64,000 nucleotides of DNA from Methylibium sp. (GCA_013824165.1 PNNH01000079.1:62001-126000); one strand, 5' to 3'; shown: positions 15,408-23,786, counted from the stretch's first letter. Translations and numbers: made by a program. The notes: a model not told the origin generated them from the letters alone.

Positions 15408-16924
15408 AAGCCTGGATCGAACGATTGCTCACGCTGCTGGGGTTGCGGCGCAGACGGTCCGCCGAACCGGCGGCGCCGCAGCCGGCGTCGGCGGTGCAGC
15501 TTACGACTACGCCCAAGACCCTGGGCTTGGAGGCCTGCGTCAGCGTGGTCATCCCGGCGCTCAACGAGGCTAGGCGCATCGCCGAGGTGGTGCGCTACGC
15601 GCTGGCTGATCCGGCCACAGCCGAGGTGATCGTGGTCGACGACAGTTCCATCGACGAAACCGTCGAGCTGGCGCGCATGGCCGGGGCCAGCGTGATCACC
15701 AGCAGCATGCTGGGCAAGGGCGCCTCAATGCAGGACGGGATGGCTGCGGCCCATCATGATTTGATCGTCTACCTGGACGGCGACCTCTCCGGCCTGCGTC
15801 CCCGGATCATCAGCGATCTGTGCCGGCCCTTACTGGCGGGGGAGGCCGACTTCGTCAAGGCGCGCTTCGGCCGCGGCGGCGGGCGGGTCACCGAGCTGAC
15901 GGCCAAGCCCATGCTCAAGGTCTTCTTCCCGGAGCTCGCCGGTTTCGCCCAGCCCTTGGGTGGCATCATCGCGGCGCGGCGCACGCTGCTGCGCACACTG
16001 AGCTTCGAGAATGCCTATGGCGTGGACATCGGCCTGCTGATCGACGCCAGCCGCGCGGGCGCCCAACTGGCCGAGGTCGACATCGGCTCTCTGGAGCATG
16101 ACAGCCAGCCGCTACTGGACCTCACCTTCATGGCCAACGAGGTGGCACGGGTGATCTACTCACGTGCTCGCCTGGCGGGCCGCCTGCACGTGGACCAGAT
16201 CATTTCTATGTACGAAAGTCAGCGCCAGGCGACGGCGTCCATCGACTACGTGGTCAGCCGCCGCCGCGAGCGTCGCCGCCTGCTGCTGTTGGACATGGAC
16301 GGCACCATTACCCGCGGCCGCTATGCGTTGGAGCTGGCCCGCGCCAGCGGCCATGAGGAGGCGCTGCGTGGCATGCTGGACAGCAGCAATATCGATGCCA
16401 GCACGCGCAGCGCTGGCATCGCTGCACTGTTTCGCTTCCTGCCGCGCCAGCAGTTCGAGCGCGTCGCGCAGGGCATGGAGATACGCCCTGGCGTGATTGA
16501 GTGGGTCAAGCAGATGCGCCGCGTCGGCTTCATGGTTGGCGTGGTCAGCGACAGCTACTTCGTTGCCGCTGAAGTGATGCGTCGACGCATCTTTGCTGAC
16601 TTCGCGCTGGCCCATGTGCTGCAGTTCAATGCCGAGGTCTGCACTGGAGAGCTGCGCGTCAACCCGGCCTTCCTCCCACATGATCAGTCCAGCTCGGCGG
16701 GTCTCTGCAAGAGCCATGTGCTGCAGCGCTTCCGCAGCGACAGCGGCCAGCCCCTGTTCGACGACATCTGGGCGGTGGGCGACAACATAAACGACCTGCG
16801 CATGCTCAGCCTGGCGGATCGGGCCTTTGTCATAGAGCCCAAGGCGGCTGCACTGCTGAGCGTGCCGGGTGTGCTTAGCATCGATTCCTTTGCGGAGCTG
16901 CTGCCTCTGGTGCCGCAGAGCTGA
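15404..16924 (+). CDS. Glycosyltransferase-HAD phosphatase fusion (GpgS-GpgP-like)
   Basis: 506-residue two-domain enzyme. Residues about 44-275 form a GT-A glycosyltransferase with VVDDSSIDET (nucleotide site, 77-86), LDGDL (124-128, metal site) and QPLGGIIAARR...YGVDIGLLID, which resembles glucosyl-3-phosphoglycerate synthase. Residues about 290-500 form a SerB-like HAD phosphatase with DMDGT (297-301, nucleophile D297), VSDS (381-384), K436 and GDNIND (459-464). Inference: it makes a sugar 3-phosphoglycerate and dephosphorylates it to a glycosylglycerate, a compatible solute. Translation is coupled to the ClC gene (4-bp overlap), fitting an osmotic or ionic stress role. Alternative: another phosphorylated-acceptor transferase; the sugar donor and acceptor are unproven. 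Confidence 0.8.
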   Translation: MKAWIERLLTLLGLRRRRSAEPAAPQPASAVQLTTTPKTLGLEACVSVVIPALNEARRIAEVVRYALADPATAEVIVVDDSSIDETVELARMAGASVITSSMLGKGASMQDGMAAAHHDLIVYLDGDLSGLRPRIISDLCRPLLAGEADFVKARFGRGGGRVTELTAKPMLKVFFPELAGFAQPLGGIIAARRTLLRTLSFENAYGVDIGLLIDASRAGAQLAEVDIGSLEHDSQPLLDLTFMANEVARVIYSRARLAGRLHVDQIISMYESQRQATASIDYVVSRRRERRRLLLLDMDGTITRGRYALELARASGHEEALRGMLDSSNIDASTRSAGIAALFRFLPRQQFERVAQGMEIRPGVIEWVKQMRRVGFMVGVVSDSYFVAAEVMRRRIFADFALAHVLQFNAEVCTGELRVNPAFLPHDQSSSAGLCKSHVLQRFRSDSGQPLFDDIWAVGDNINDLRMLSLADRAFVIEPKAAALLSVPGVLSIDSFAELLPLVPQS

Positions 16925-16966
16925 GCAGCCGAGCGCGCCTGAGCTTCGGCATGCTCCGCCCATGTC

Positions 16967-17467
16967 TCAGTGGCCCGCGTGCCCCTCATTTCGGATGGCC
17001 CCGCCCTCGCGCGGCTGCTGCACCCACACCGTCACCGTCTGGCGGCCGGCGCGTTCGAACTGCAGTTCCAGCTCGAAGCGCTCGCCGTTGAGAAGCGGGC
17101 GCTGCAGCTCCAGCAGCATTAGGTGCAGATCGCCGCCGTGGCGTGGCTTCAGCGTGCTGCCGGCTGGCAGCTCCAGAGCGGCGATGGCGCGCATGCGCAT
17201 CACGTCCTGCTCGATGCGGCTGCGGTGGATCTCAACGCGGCGCGCCACCGTCTCGCAGCGGCCGCCGAGCAGGCGCTCGGCCTGGCTGCCGCGGTTGGCC
17301 AGCGCGCGGAAGTAGACCGCGCCGCTGCGCGCGCCGGGCGGCGTGGGCAGGGCATAGGGATGGTCGATCAGCAGATCGCCCACCCGCAACCCATGCGCGC
17401 GCAGCGGCGGCGTCAGGCCAGCCAGTGGCAGGCCGCCGAGCGCGGCCAGGCAGTGGCGGCGCTTCAC
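16967..17467 (-). CDS. PCu(A)C-type copper chaperone (second copy)
   Basis: 166-residue periplasmic copper chaperone-like protein. It starts at GTG 17467, overlapping the upstream stop by 4 bp (GTGA). The N-terminus MKRRHCLAALGGLPLAGL is a signal sequence with a pair of arginines. The copper motif of the family, H-X10-M-X21-H-X-M, is present in a slightly altered form: H81, M92, H115, M117 with one extra residue in the long spacer, plus H110; the protein ends GHAGH. PCuAC proteins deliver Cu(I) to cytochrome oxidase or other periplasmic targets. It is the last gene of the twelve-gene copper locus. Confidence 0.82.
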   Translation of the reverse strand: MKRRHCLAALGGLPLAGLTPPLRAHGLRVGDLLIDHPYALPTPPGARSGAVYFRALANRGSQAERLLGGRCETVARRVEIHRSRIEQDVMRMRAIAALELPAGSTLKPRHGGDLHLMLLELQRPLLNGERFELELQFERAGRQTVTVWVQQPREGGAIRNEGHAGH

Positions 17468-18714
17468 CAGCGGCCTTTCAGCAGATCCGGCGCGCGCCAG
17501 ATCAGGCGCAGCGCCACATGGTTGATGCGCCCCCCTTCAGCTGGGCTCTTTTGGCTGCCGGTCTCCAGCGCCAGCTGCGTGCCCCAGCCCAGCTGGCGCA
17601 GCACGGCGATACTGAGCCGGTCCACCGGCTGGCCTGCTAGCAGGCCAGCCTCGCGCGCCAGCTGCGTGCTGCCGGCACCGCTCAGGCGGTTGCGCGGCAC
17701 CAGACGTTCGGCACGCGCCGCCAGGGTCCAGTGCTGCCAGGGCGACCAGTTGACGTCAGCCCACCAGCCGGCCGTGGTGGCGCGGTAGTCGGCCGTGCTG
17801 CTCAACGAGTAGAGCGCGCCGCGCTCATGGCGCAGCAGGCCGGCTAGGCTGGCGCTCAGGGCGCCATCGTCACGGTCCCAACGCAGGCTGGCGCCGAGAA
17901 TCTCGCTGCGGCCATCGAAGCAGACGCGCTGCGCCAGGCTGGCGCGGCAGTCCAGGCTGCCATGCAGATGGCCTTCGGCGCCGGCGCTCTGCATGGCGCT
18001 GCCGCGCGCCTCGGGCTCCAGATGGCTGGCGAAGAGCTGCAGGTCCCAGTGGTCCCAGCCGCCATGCGCGCGCAGCGTCGGCACCGGCGCGCCGGCCGGC
18101 CCGCCAGGGAAGCTGCGGCCGCGCCACAGGCCGGCCTCCAGCGTGCGCAGACCACGCTCCACATCGCGCTGCCAGCGCAGCGTCAGGCCGTCGTCGATCC
18201 ACTGATCGTCCAGCACGCCGCGCTTGGCCAGTGGCGCCTGGCTGAAGCGTTCGAAGTGGCCGGCGCTGTCGAGGGTGGCGCCCATGCGCACCGTGTCCCG
18301 GCCCAGATTCAGCGCCAGCATGTCGGCGCCCATGGCCCAGCGCGCCTGCAGCAGCGCCGATTCGGTGTGCGGCTTGTCGCGGTCGTGCTGGCCGACCACC
18401 CACTGCGCGCCGAAGCGTGAATTCAGACGCAGCGCAGCGCCCAGCGTGGCGTGCTCCAGGCGCAGATCGCCGTCGGCGCGGCGCGGTGCCACGCCCAGCC
18501 CGGGCGTGCCGGGCAGGGTGGCGACCGGCCAGCGGCCGTCGGACTCGGCGGCCCGCAGCGCGGCGGCGGCGTCGATGCGCCAGCCGCGCACTTCAGGAAT
18601 CAGCTCGCTGCCGGGCTCATGGGCCAGCGCGTTGCTGGCGCACAAGACGCTGGCGAGCAGGAACAGCGCGGTGCGCGGCGGCAGGCGCTTACTTGGGGGT
18701 GAACGGGTTGGCAT
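17464..18714 (-). CDS. Unrecognised outer-membrane-like protein of the MbnPH locus
   Basis: About 416 residues with a signal peptide (residues 1-30, ending SNALA) and then alternating polar/hydrophobic strands with many Trp, Arg and Gly residues and a final strand ending KGRW, the look of a beta-barrel or porin-like outer-membrane protein. No catalytic motif was seen. It lies between mbnH and a PCuAC gene: it overlaps the end of mbnH, and the downstream gene overlaps its stop, so it is cotranscribed. An ATG at 18738 would lengthen it by eight residues; neither start has a clear ribosome site. A role in copper passage or in docking MbnP/MbnH is only a guess from context. Confidence 0.65.
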   Translation of the reverse strand: MPTRSPPSKRLPPRTALFLLASVLCASNALAHEPGSELIPEVRGWRIDAAAALRAAESDGRWPVATLPGTPGLGVAPRRADGDLRLEHATLGAALRLNSRFGAQWVVGQHDRDKPHTESALLQARWAMGADMLALNLGRDTVRMGATLDSAGHFERFSQAPLAKRGVLDDQWIDDGLTLRWQRDVERGLRTLEAGLWRGRSFPGGPAGAPVPTLRAHGGWDHWDLQLFASHLEPEARGSAMQSAGAEGHLHGSLDCRASLAQRVCFDGRSEILGASLRWDRDDGALSASLAGLLRHERGALYSLSSTADYRATTAGWWADVNWSPWQHWTLAARAERLVPRNRLSGAGSTQLAREAGLLAGQPVDRLSIAVLRQLGWGTQLALETGSQKSPAEGGRINHVALRLIWRAPDLLKGRW

Positions 18715-19909
18715 GGCGTGGATTGCTGAGGAATTCATGGTCGGTGAGCGTGCGCAGGAAGGCGACGATGTCGGCCTGCTCCTGGGCGCTGAGATCGATC
18801 AGCGTGACCAGATCGCTCTTGAGCGGACTGGCCCGGCCGTCGCCGGCGTTCGGGCCGCTGGCGATGACGCGGCCGCCGGCGGCGTAGAAGCGCAGCACCT
18901 CGTCCAGCGTGGCGATGCTGCCGTCGTGCATGTACGGCGCGGTCACCTCGACATTGCGCAGGCTGGGCGCGCGGAACATGCCCATGTCGGCTGGCTTGGC
19001 CGTCAGCTCGAAAACGCCGCGATTGGGTTCGGGGAAACCGCCTTTGCCGTCGATGTTGTAGAGCCCCGTGTTGTGGAAGGGCGTCTCCACCAGGCGGCTG
19101 GCGGCGTGCAGGATCTGGTCGTTGAAGTTGAAGCTGCCGTGGCAATGGAAGCATTCGGCCTTCTCGCCGAAGAACAGTTGCATGCCGCGCGTCTCGGCGG
19201 CGCTGAGTAGCACTCTGCCCTGCAGGTACTGGTCATAGCGGCTGTTGCCCGAGATCAGCGTGCGCTGGAAGGCCGAGATGGCCTTGATGACATTGCCCCA
19301 GCTGACCGGCGTGCTGTCGCCCGCGAAGGAGGCGGCAAAGCGGGCGGCGTAGTCGGCGTCGTCGGCCAGGCGCTTGAGCACCTCGGCCTTGTTGCCGTCG
19401 TTGACGCCCATCTCGATCGGGTTTTCTCCGAACAGCGGCGTTTCCATCTGCCGCTCCAGCGTCACCAGCGAGGGATTGGCCCAGGTCAACGTGGCGTTGT
19501 AGGCCACGTTGGCGAGATGCTGCGCGCTGCGCGGGTGCAGCTCGCCGGTGGAGCCGATGGCCTGCGCCAGGCCTTCGGTGAAGGCCTTCTCCTGCAGATG
19601 GCAGCTGCTGCAGCTCTGTTTGCCATTGCCCGACAGTCGCTGGTCGTAGAACAGCCGGCGGCCCAGCTCCACCTTGGCTTCACTCATCGGGTTGTCGGCC
19701 GGCACCTTGGGTTCGGGAAAGTTGGCCGGCAGGCTCCAGCTCCAGGCCTTGCTGCCGCTGCCGCCCGGCGCGCTGTCCGTGACCGTCGTGCCACCGCCGC
19801 CGCAGCCGCCCAGCAGCGCCGTCAGCGCAAGCAGCAGCGCGCCGCCGCCTTGCTTCAGGCGGCGGCGCGCGGCGGACCCCGGTTTGATCGAGAGTCCGCG
19901 CGCACTCAT
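18689..19909 (-). CDS. mbnH: Di-heme enzyme MbnH (MauG/CcpA-like)
   Basis: 406-residue exported di-heme cytochrome c of the peroxidase/MauG superfamily. It has a lipobox ending GGC at C36, two heme sites CSSCH (100-104) and CFHCH (253-257), and the segments MGMFRAPSLRN and PYMHDG that place distal heme ligands in this family. Length and partner fit the MXAN_0977/MbnH subfamily, in which MbnH uses a bis-Fe(IV) state to convert a tryptophan of MbnP to kynurenine, creating a copper site. Its start overlaps the mbnP stop (ATGA), the usual pairing. No methanobactin genes are present. Confidence 0.88.
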   Translation of the reverse strand: MSARGLSIKPGSAARRRLKQGGGALLLALTALLGGCGGGGTTVTDSAPGGSGSKAWSWSLPANFPEPKVPADNPMSEAKVELGRRLFYDQRLSGNGKQSCSSCHLQEKAFTEGLAQAIGSTGELHPRSAQHLANVAYNATLTWANPSLVTLERQMETPLFGENPIEMGVNDGNKAEVLKRLADDADYAARFAASFAGDSTPVSWGNVIKAISAFQRTLISGNSRYDQYLQGRVLLSAAETRGMQLFFGEKAECFHCHGSFNFNDQILHAASRLVETPFHNTGLYNIDGKGGFPEPNRGVFELTAKPADMGMFRAPSLRNVEVTAPYMHDGSIATLDEVLRFYAAGGRVIASGPNAGDGRASPLKSDLVTLIDLSAQEQADIVAFLRTLTDHEFLSNPRHANPFTPK

Positions 19910-20844
19910 TTGGAGATCGCCTTGAACAGGGTCTGGCTGGCGCCGCCAGCCAGCATCAGGCCCGTGCCGCTGCCGTCAGTCTTCCAGTCGATGGCCATCG
20001 ATTCGAAAACCTTGGCGCACTCTGGATCGGTGCCGCCGGACATGCAGCCGGCCGCGCCCGCAGCGTTGCGGGTGATGTCATTGCCGGCCAGCAGGGCCTT
20101 CAGGTCGACGGCGATCTTCTGTGTGTCCGGGTTGAAGCTGCCCAGGCTGAAGCTCATGCGATTGGGCGCCTTGCAGCTGACCGTCTCGCCGCTGGCCGGG
20201 TTGCCGGTGCAGCCGGTCGAACCCAGATGCACGTTGAAGGTCTTGGCGATCCAAGTGCCGGCGGTGCCGGCCGGGTCGCTCACCTCGATCTTTGCGAACT
20301 TGCGGCCGCTCTGCCAGCTCCAGGCCATGGCCTGCACGTCCAGCGGCTTGGTGGCGGTGGCGTAGTCGCTGTGGTTGAGCGCAAAAGGCACGCCCATCGT
20401 CAGCTGCACGCCGGTGTAGCTGCCCGCCGGCACCGTGCCCTTGATGGTGGCGTTGGTTGCCGTGGTGCCACCGCTGCAGGCGCCGGTGGCGTCTTCCAGG
20501 TCGATCAGCGTGAGGCTCTGGCCGTCCTTGGTGAAATTCCAGTCGTCGTTGGCGGCCAGCGTCAGCGGCACCAACGTGCCGTCGGCCTTCACGAGATTGA
20601 CGTTGGCGATGTAGAAGCGCAGGTCCTTGATCTGTGCGTCGATGGCGCCGCTGCCCAGACCGCTGACGGCGGTGCCGCATTTGGCTGGCGTGCTGCCGGC
20701 GACAGCGGCGAATTCGATCGACAGGCTGCGCGGGCCGGTGTCCACCGGCGTGTCGCTGCCGCCGCCGCCACAGGCGCTGAGGGCGGCGGCACTGACGAGG
20801 GTGATCAGCAGGGGCTTGATGAGCTGGAGTGAGGTCTGGGTCAT
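19906..20844 (-). CDS. mbnP: MbnP-family copper-binding protein
   Basis: 312-residue lipoprotein-like periplasmic protein (lipobox LSAC, C25; Gly-rich linker). The MbnP/MXAN_0976 hallmarks are visible: SIEFAAVAG, IKDLRFYIANVNLV, LIDLEDATGAC, PFALNHSD and AMAWSWQSGRKFAKIE, where W175 and W177 lie in the tryptophan-containing motif modified by MbnH in characterised homologs. A Cys pair near the C-terminus (GCMSGGTDPEC) is probably a disulfide. Start at ATG 20844 with GGAG eight bases upstream; longer frames upstream are Pro/Arg-rich shadows. Role: copper binding at the periplasmic face, paired with MbnH. Confidence 0.87.
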   Translation of the reverse strand: MTQTSLQLIKPLLITLVSAAALSACGGGGSDTPVDTGPRSLSIEFAAVAGSTPAKCGTAVSGLGSGAIDAQIKDLRFYIANVNLVKADGTLVPLTLAANDDWNFTKDGQSLTLIDLEDATGACSGGTTATNATIKGTVPAGSYTGVQLTMGVPFALNHSDYATATKPLDVQAMAWSWQSGRKFAKIEVSDPAGTAGTWIAKTFNVHLGSTGCTGNPASGETVSCKAPNRMSFSLGSFNPDTQKIAVDLKALLAGNDITRNAAGAAGCMSGGTDPECAKVFESMAIDWKTDGSGTGLMLAGGASQTLFKAISK

Positions 20845-20894
20845 GGTGAGTCTCCGTGGGGGAATGGGTTTCGGATGGAAAGGACTGGCGAGCA

Positions 20895-21176
20895 TCAGTG
20901 CGGCCATGCGGGGCGCTGCAGATCGCGGCTCTGGGCCTGGCCCAGCCAGTCGGGCATGTCGGCGCTGCTGATGAGCGCGGCTTTGCCGGCCGGCAGGCTG
21001 TGGGCAGCGGGGCGCGCTTGTGTTGGCGCAGCTGCGGCTGGCGGTGTACCGCTGGCTTGCAGGCTGCTGGCGGCGTTGTGGCGAGCCTGGCTGGCCATCC
21101 ACAGCGTTGCGCCGAAGATGGCCAGCGCCCCCAGCACATGCAGGGCCACGAAGAGCTTGATCTTGAGCGGGCTCAT
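20895..21176 (-). CDS. Small membrane-anchored protein (93 aa), unrecognised
   Basis: 93 residues: one N-terminal span (IKLFVALHVLGALAIFGATLWMA, about 6-28) followed by an Ala/Pro/Gln-rich periplasmic part with several His residues (AAHSLPAGKAAL, DMPDWLGQAQ, AWPH). The ATG overlaps the upstream stop codon by 4 bp and the gene ends 50 bp before mbnP. I know no family for it. Its fixed place between two DUF2946/thioredoxin genes and mbnP suggests a membrane-bound accessory of copper handling. Confidence 0.65.
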   Translation of the reverse strand: MSPLKIKLFVALHVLGALAIFGATLWMASQARHNAASSLQASGTPPAAAAPTQARPAAHSLPAGKAALISSADMPDWLGQAQSRDLQRPAWPH

Positions 21177-21466
21177 GCGTGGTGCTCCGGCTGGGGTTTG
21201 TTCACCATCAGATCGCGCGCCGCGGCAGGCGTGCAGGGACAGTTGCCTCTGCGCTGCATCACAGGCCTGAAGGCGGGTGGCTCAGCTGTGGTTGCCGGCA
21301 GCTTCAGCTGGCGCATGAAGTGGGGCAGGGCCGACGGGCTGGTATCGGCGCGCAGCAGCTGGTAGCCGCTGATCAGCACCAACGCGGCGCTGGTGGCGCT
21401 CAGGCCCAGCGCCAGCGCAGGCAGCAGCGAGCCGCCCAGCCGCGTGAGGATGGAAGAGGGGGACAT
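21173..21466 (-). CDS. Small membrane-anchored protein with CPC motif (97 aa)
   Basis: 97 residues from ATG 21466 (AGGAG about ten bases upstream). A hydrophobic stretch at about 9-36 (LGGSLLPALALGLSATSAALVLISGYQLL) is followed by a short periplasmic tail containing NCPCTPAAAR and ending PEHHA. The Cys-Pro-Cys and terminal His pair are possible soft-metal ligands. No family recognised. Overlaps the next small gene by 4 bp, so the two products probably work together. Confidence 0.65.
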   Translation of the reverse strand: MSPSSILTRLGGSLLPALALGLSATSAALVLISGYQLLRADTSPSALPHFMRQLKLPATTAEPPAFRPVMQRRGNCPCTPAAARDLMVNKPQPEHHA

Positions 21467-21592
21467 GAAATGGCACTCCTGTGCAGCCGGGGCGTGGCGC
21501 CGCGGCGGTTGCGATGGCGCTGTCAGGCCGCCGAGCAAGCGAGCTGACTTTTCAGGTCAGCGCGTGCGATGGCGGCTTTTGCAGGCGCGGGA

Positions 21593-21991
21593 TCAGCAGG
21601 AGGGCGACGCGGGAGGTCCGCGCGGCTGGGCCAGCGCCCAGCGGGTGGCCGCCAGCGCGGCTGCGCTGGGGCCCTGCGGTGCTGCATGGCGCAGCGCCGC
21701 TGGCGAGATGAAGAGCGGGCTGGACGGCGGTGGCGGCAGGCCGATTCCCTGCGCCTGCCACAGGCACAGCGGGCAATGTTCAAGCGCCAGGTGCTCAGCC
21801 GGTGCGGGGGCGCTGCCATCCGGCTTCACCCAGCGGCTGCCCTCGGCCGTGCAGACCTCCACCAGCGCCGAGCTGGCGCTGCCGGCTCGCGCCAGCCCGT
21901 GCAAGGTCGGCAGCAGGCTGGCCGCCAGCATCAGCAGCGCCGTCAGCGCCGCCAGCAGGGCGTGCGGAGGGTGCTTGCGGTGGCGCGGCAT
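21593..21991 (-). CDS. DUF2946 family protein (first copy)
   Basis: 132 residues with an N-terminal signal/anchor (HALLAALTALLMLAASLLPTL), then the DUF2946 landmarks: EVCTAEG, EHCPLCLWQAQ and a C-terminal AQPRGPPA. The conserved Cys residues (VCT and HCPLC) resemble metal ligands. DUF2946 proteins usually lie beside TonB copper receptors, PCuAC chaperones or other copper genes, as here, but their biochemical role has not been established. A second member is at 26891-27295 in the same locus. Confidence 0.82.
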   Translation of the reverse strand: MPRHRKHPPHALLAALTALLMLAASLLPTLHGLARAGSASSALVEVCTAEGSRWVKPDGSAPAPAEHLALEHCPLCLWQAQGIGLPPPPSSPLFISPAALRHAAPQGPSAAALAATRWALAQPRGPPASPSC

Positions 21992-22025
21992 GGCGGGGCG
22001 TCGGTTGTCGCTGCGAGTAGGGGAC

Positions 22026-22511
22026 CTAGCGGCCCCACCAACGCGTCAGCGTCGCCGCATCGGGTGCACCGCTGACAAACTCGGGCACGCGGCCCGGCGC
22101 AAGCCAGGCGATGTGCGGCACCACGCCGCGCCAGCGCGGGTCGACCGCGTGGCGGATTGGCGCCTCGGGGCCGTCGAAGGCCAGCAGACGGTCTGCCTCC
22201 GCATGCGCGTGCATGCCATGGCCGCGGTGCTGGGCCAGCTCCTCGGGCGAGAGATCGCTCATCACCATCAACAGCGGCGTGCCGGCACGCTGGCGCCGCT
22301 TGTCGGCCGCGAGCTGCTTGGCCACACCCGGGCAGACCGCGCACCAGCTGGCGGTGAACATTACCAGCATCGGCTTGCCGCTGGCGTCGACCTGCTGGCG
22401 CAGCGAGCGCCAGGTCTGGGCGTCGAAGGGCTCGGCCGCTCCGGGTGCAGCCTGGGCTGGTGCCAGCAGGACGCTGAACAGCAAGGCCAGAAGGGCCAGG
22501 GCGCGCCTCAT
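22026..22511 (-). CDS. Exported thioredoxin-like protein (WCAVC)
   Basis: 161-residue periplasmic protein with a signal peptide (MRRALALLALLFSVLLAPAQA) and a thioredoxin fold bearing MFTASWCAVCPGVAKQ; the active-site pair CAVC is followed by PHIAWL in place of the usual cis-Pro segment. It would act as a thiol reductase or as a Cu-site maturation factor of the TlpA/Sco kind. The start at 22511 leaves 7 bp after the upstream gene; a start at 22553 would overlap that gene and lacks a signal-like beginning. Confidence 0.78.
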   Translation of the reverse strand: MRRALALLALLFSVLLAPAQAAPGAAEPFDAQTWRSLRQQVDASGKPMLVMFTASWCAVCPGVAKQLAADKRRQRAGTPLLMVMSDLSPEELAQHRGHGMHAHAEADRLLAFDGPEAPIRHAVDPRWRGVVPHIAWLAPGRVPEFVSGAPDAATLTRWWGR

Positions 22512-22518
22512 GTGGGCA

Positions 22519-23775
22519 TCAAAGTTCGACAAGGCGGGCTCCCGGTTCGCCATCGCAGCGCCACAGCGCGATCAGGCGCCGGCCGTCGCTGAGCAGGCGC
22601 GCATAGTCGCTGGCGCCCGTCGTGTGGCCCAGCTCGCGCAGCGTGAAGCTGCGACCCTCGTCTTCGGAGACCCAGGCGCGCCAGCGCATGCGCTGGCCGT
22701 CGAAGCTGCGCCAGCTGATCGCCAGTCGGCGGCCGGCGCGCGCCAGGGCGGCGTGCTCAGCGGCCTCATCGGGCAGCATGCGCGCCGGGCCTTGTGGGCG
22801 ACCCTCAGCGCTGAGCCGGCCGTAACGCGGCACGCCCACGCCGTCGCGTACGCCGAACCACACCGCATGCCAGCCGCCATCGCTGGCCGCCGTCAGGTCG
22901 CCGCCATGGTGCGGGCAGCCAGCCACCACCCAGCCGTCCTGGCTGGCGCGCTGCACGGCCGCACCTTCTTCCAGTCGCGCGAAGCCGTGGTCGCGCACCT
23001 GGCCGGGCCAGACATGGCGCCAGAAGGCGGCCAAGCGCCCCTGTGCGTCAGGCGCCAGCGCGATGCGGCAGCACTCGCAGCTGTTCGCGGCCAACAGCTG
23101 GTCGGCGCCGAAGCTGGCCCCGCCGTCCGCTGAGACATTGCGGTAGATCGCTGCGCCCTCGTAATCACGCCCGGCCTTTTTGGCCAGCTCCAGGTCGCGC
23201 TTGTCGATCCACACCACATGCAGGCGGCCCTGGCCGTCGAAGGCGATGGACTCGAAGCGGTGGGTGATCTCCTGGCGGTCCTGATGCACCGTGGCCGGGG
23301 GCGAGAAATGCGCGCCGCCGTCGCTGGAGTGCAGCAGGCGGATCTCGCCGGTGAAGGGCTTGGACAGGGGCCGCGTGTAGGAGATCGCCACCTGGCCGCG
23401 CGGGCCGAAGGCGATCTTGGGATGGTTCTCGCCGTCGGCGCTGGGCTTTTCATCACCGATGTCCAGCGGCCGCGCTGCGCTCCAGCTGCGGCCGAGGTCG
23501 GCGCTGCGCTGCGTGACCAGGCGGCCCTGGGCGTCGAGCATGGCCATCCACACCGCGCCGTCCGGCGCAAGCGCCGCGCCGCTGGCCAGCTGCGGGCGCG
23601 GTTTGCGGGCCGGCTTGGCGCCTGCTGCCGGTGCCGCCGGGGCGGCGCCGTGGCCAGCCATGCCGTGCTCCTGGGCGCGCAGGCTCAGGGGTAGCAAAAC
23701 GGACAGCGGCAACAGGCCGGCCCGCAGCAGAAACAGGCGGCGACGGCCGCGTGTGAAGGGCATGCTCTTGCTCAT
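22519..23775 (-). CDS. Exported beta-propeller (BNR/sialidase-like) with CECC motif
   Basis: 418-residue exported protein. Start at ATG 23775 with AAGGAG eight bases upstream; N-terminus TRGRRRLFLLRAG resembles a Tat signal. At least four Asp-box (BNR) repeats are seen: SADLGRSW (91-98), SSDGGAHF (150-157), SADGGASF (215-222) and SEDEGRSF nearer the C-terminus, as in sialidase-type propellers. The sialidase catalytic residues are not evident. NSCECC (231-236) is unusual and looks like a copper or other soft-metal site, and the linker is His-rich (GMAGHGAAP). It sits 11 bp after a TonB receptor in the copper locus, so a metal-binding rather than glycosidase role is inferred. Confidence 0.75.
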   Translation of the reverse strand: MSKSMPFTRGRRRLFLLRAGLLPLSVLLPLSLRAQEHGMAGHGAAPAAPAAGAKPARKPRPQLASGAALAPDGAVWMAMLDAQGRLVTQRSADLGRSWSAARPLDIGDEKPSADGENHPKIAFGPRGQVAISYTRPLSKPFTGEIRLLHSSDGGAHFSPPATVHQDRQEITHRFESIAFDGQGRLHVVWIDKRDLELAKKAGRDYEGAAIYRNVSADGGASFGADQLLAANSCECCRIALAPDAQGRLAAFWRHVWPGQVRDHGFARLEEGAAVQRASQDGWVVAGCPHHGGDLTAASDGGWHAVWFGVRDGVGVPRYGRLSAEGRPQGPARMLPDEAAEHAALARAGRRLAISWRSFDGQRMRWRAWVSEDEGRSFTLRELGHTTGASDYARLLSDGRRLIALWRCDGEPGARLVEL

Positions 23776-23786
23776 CGTGCGGCTCC

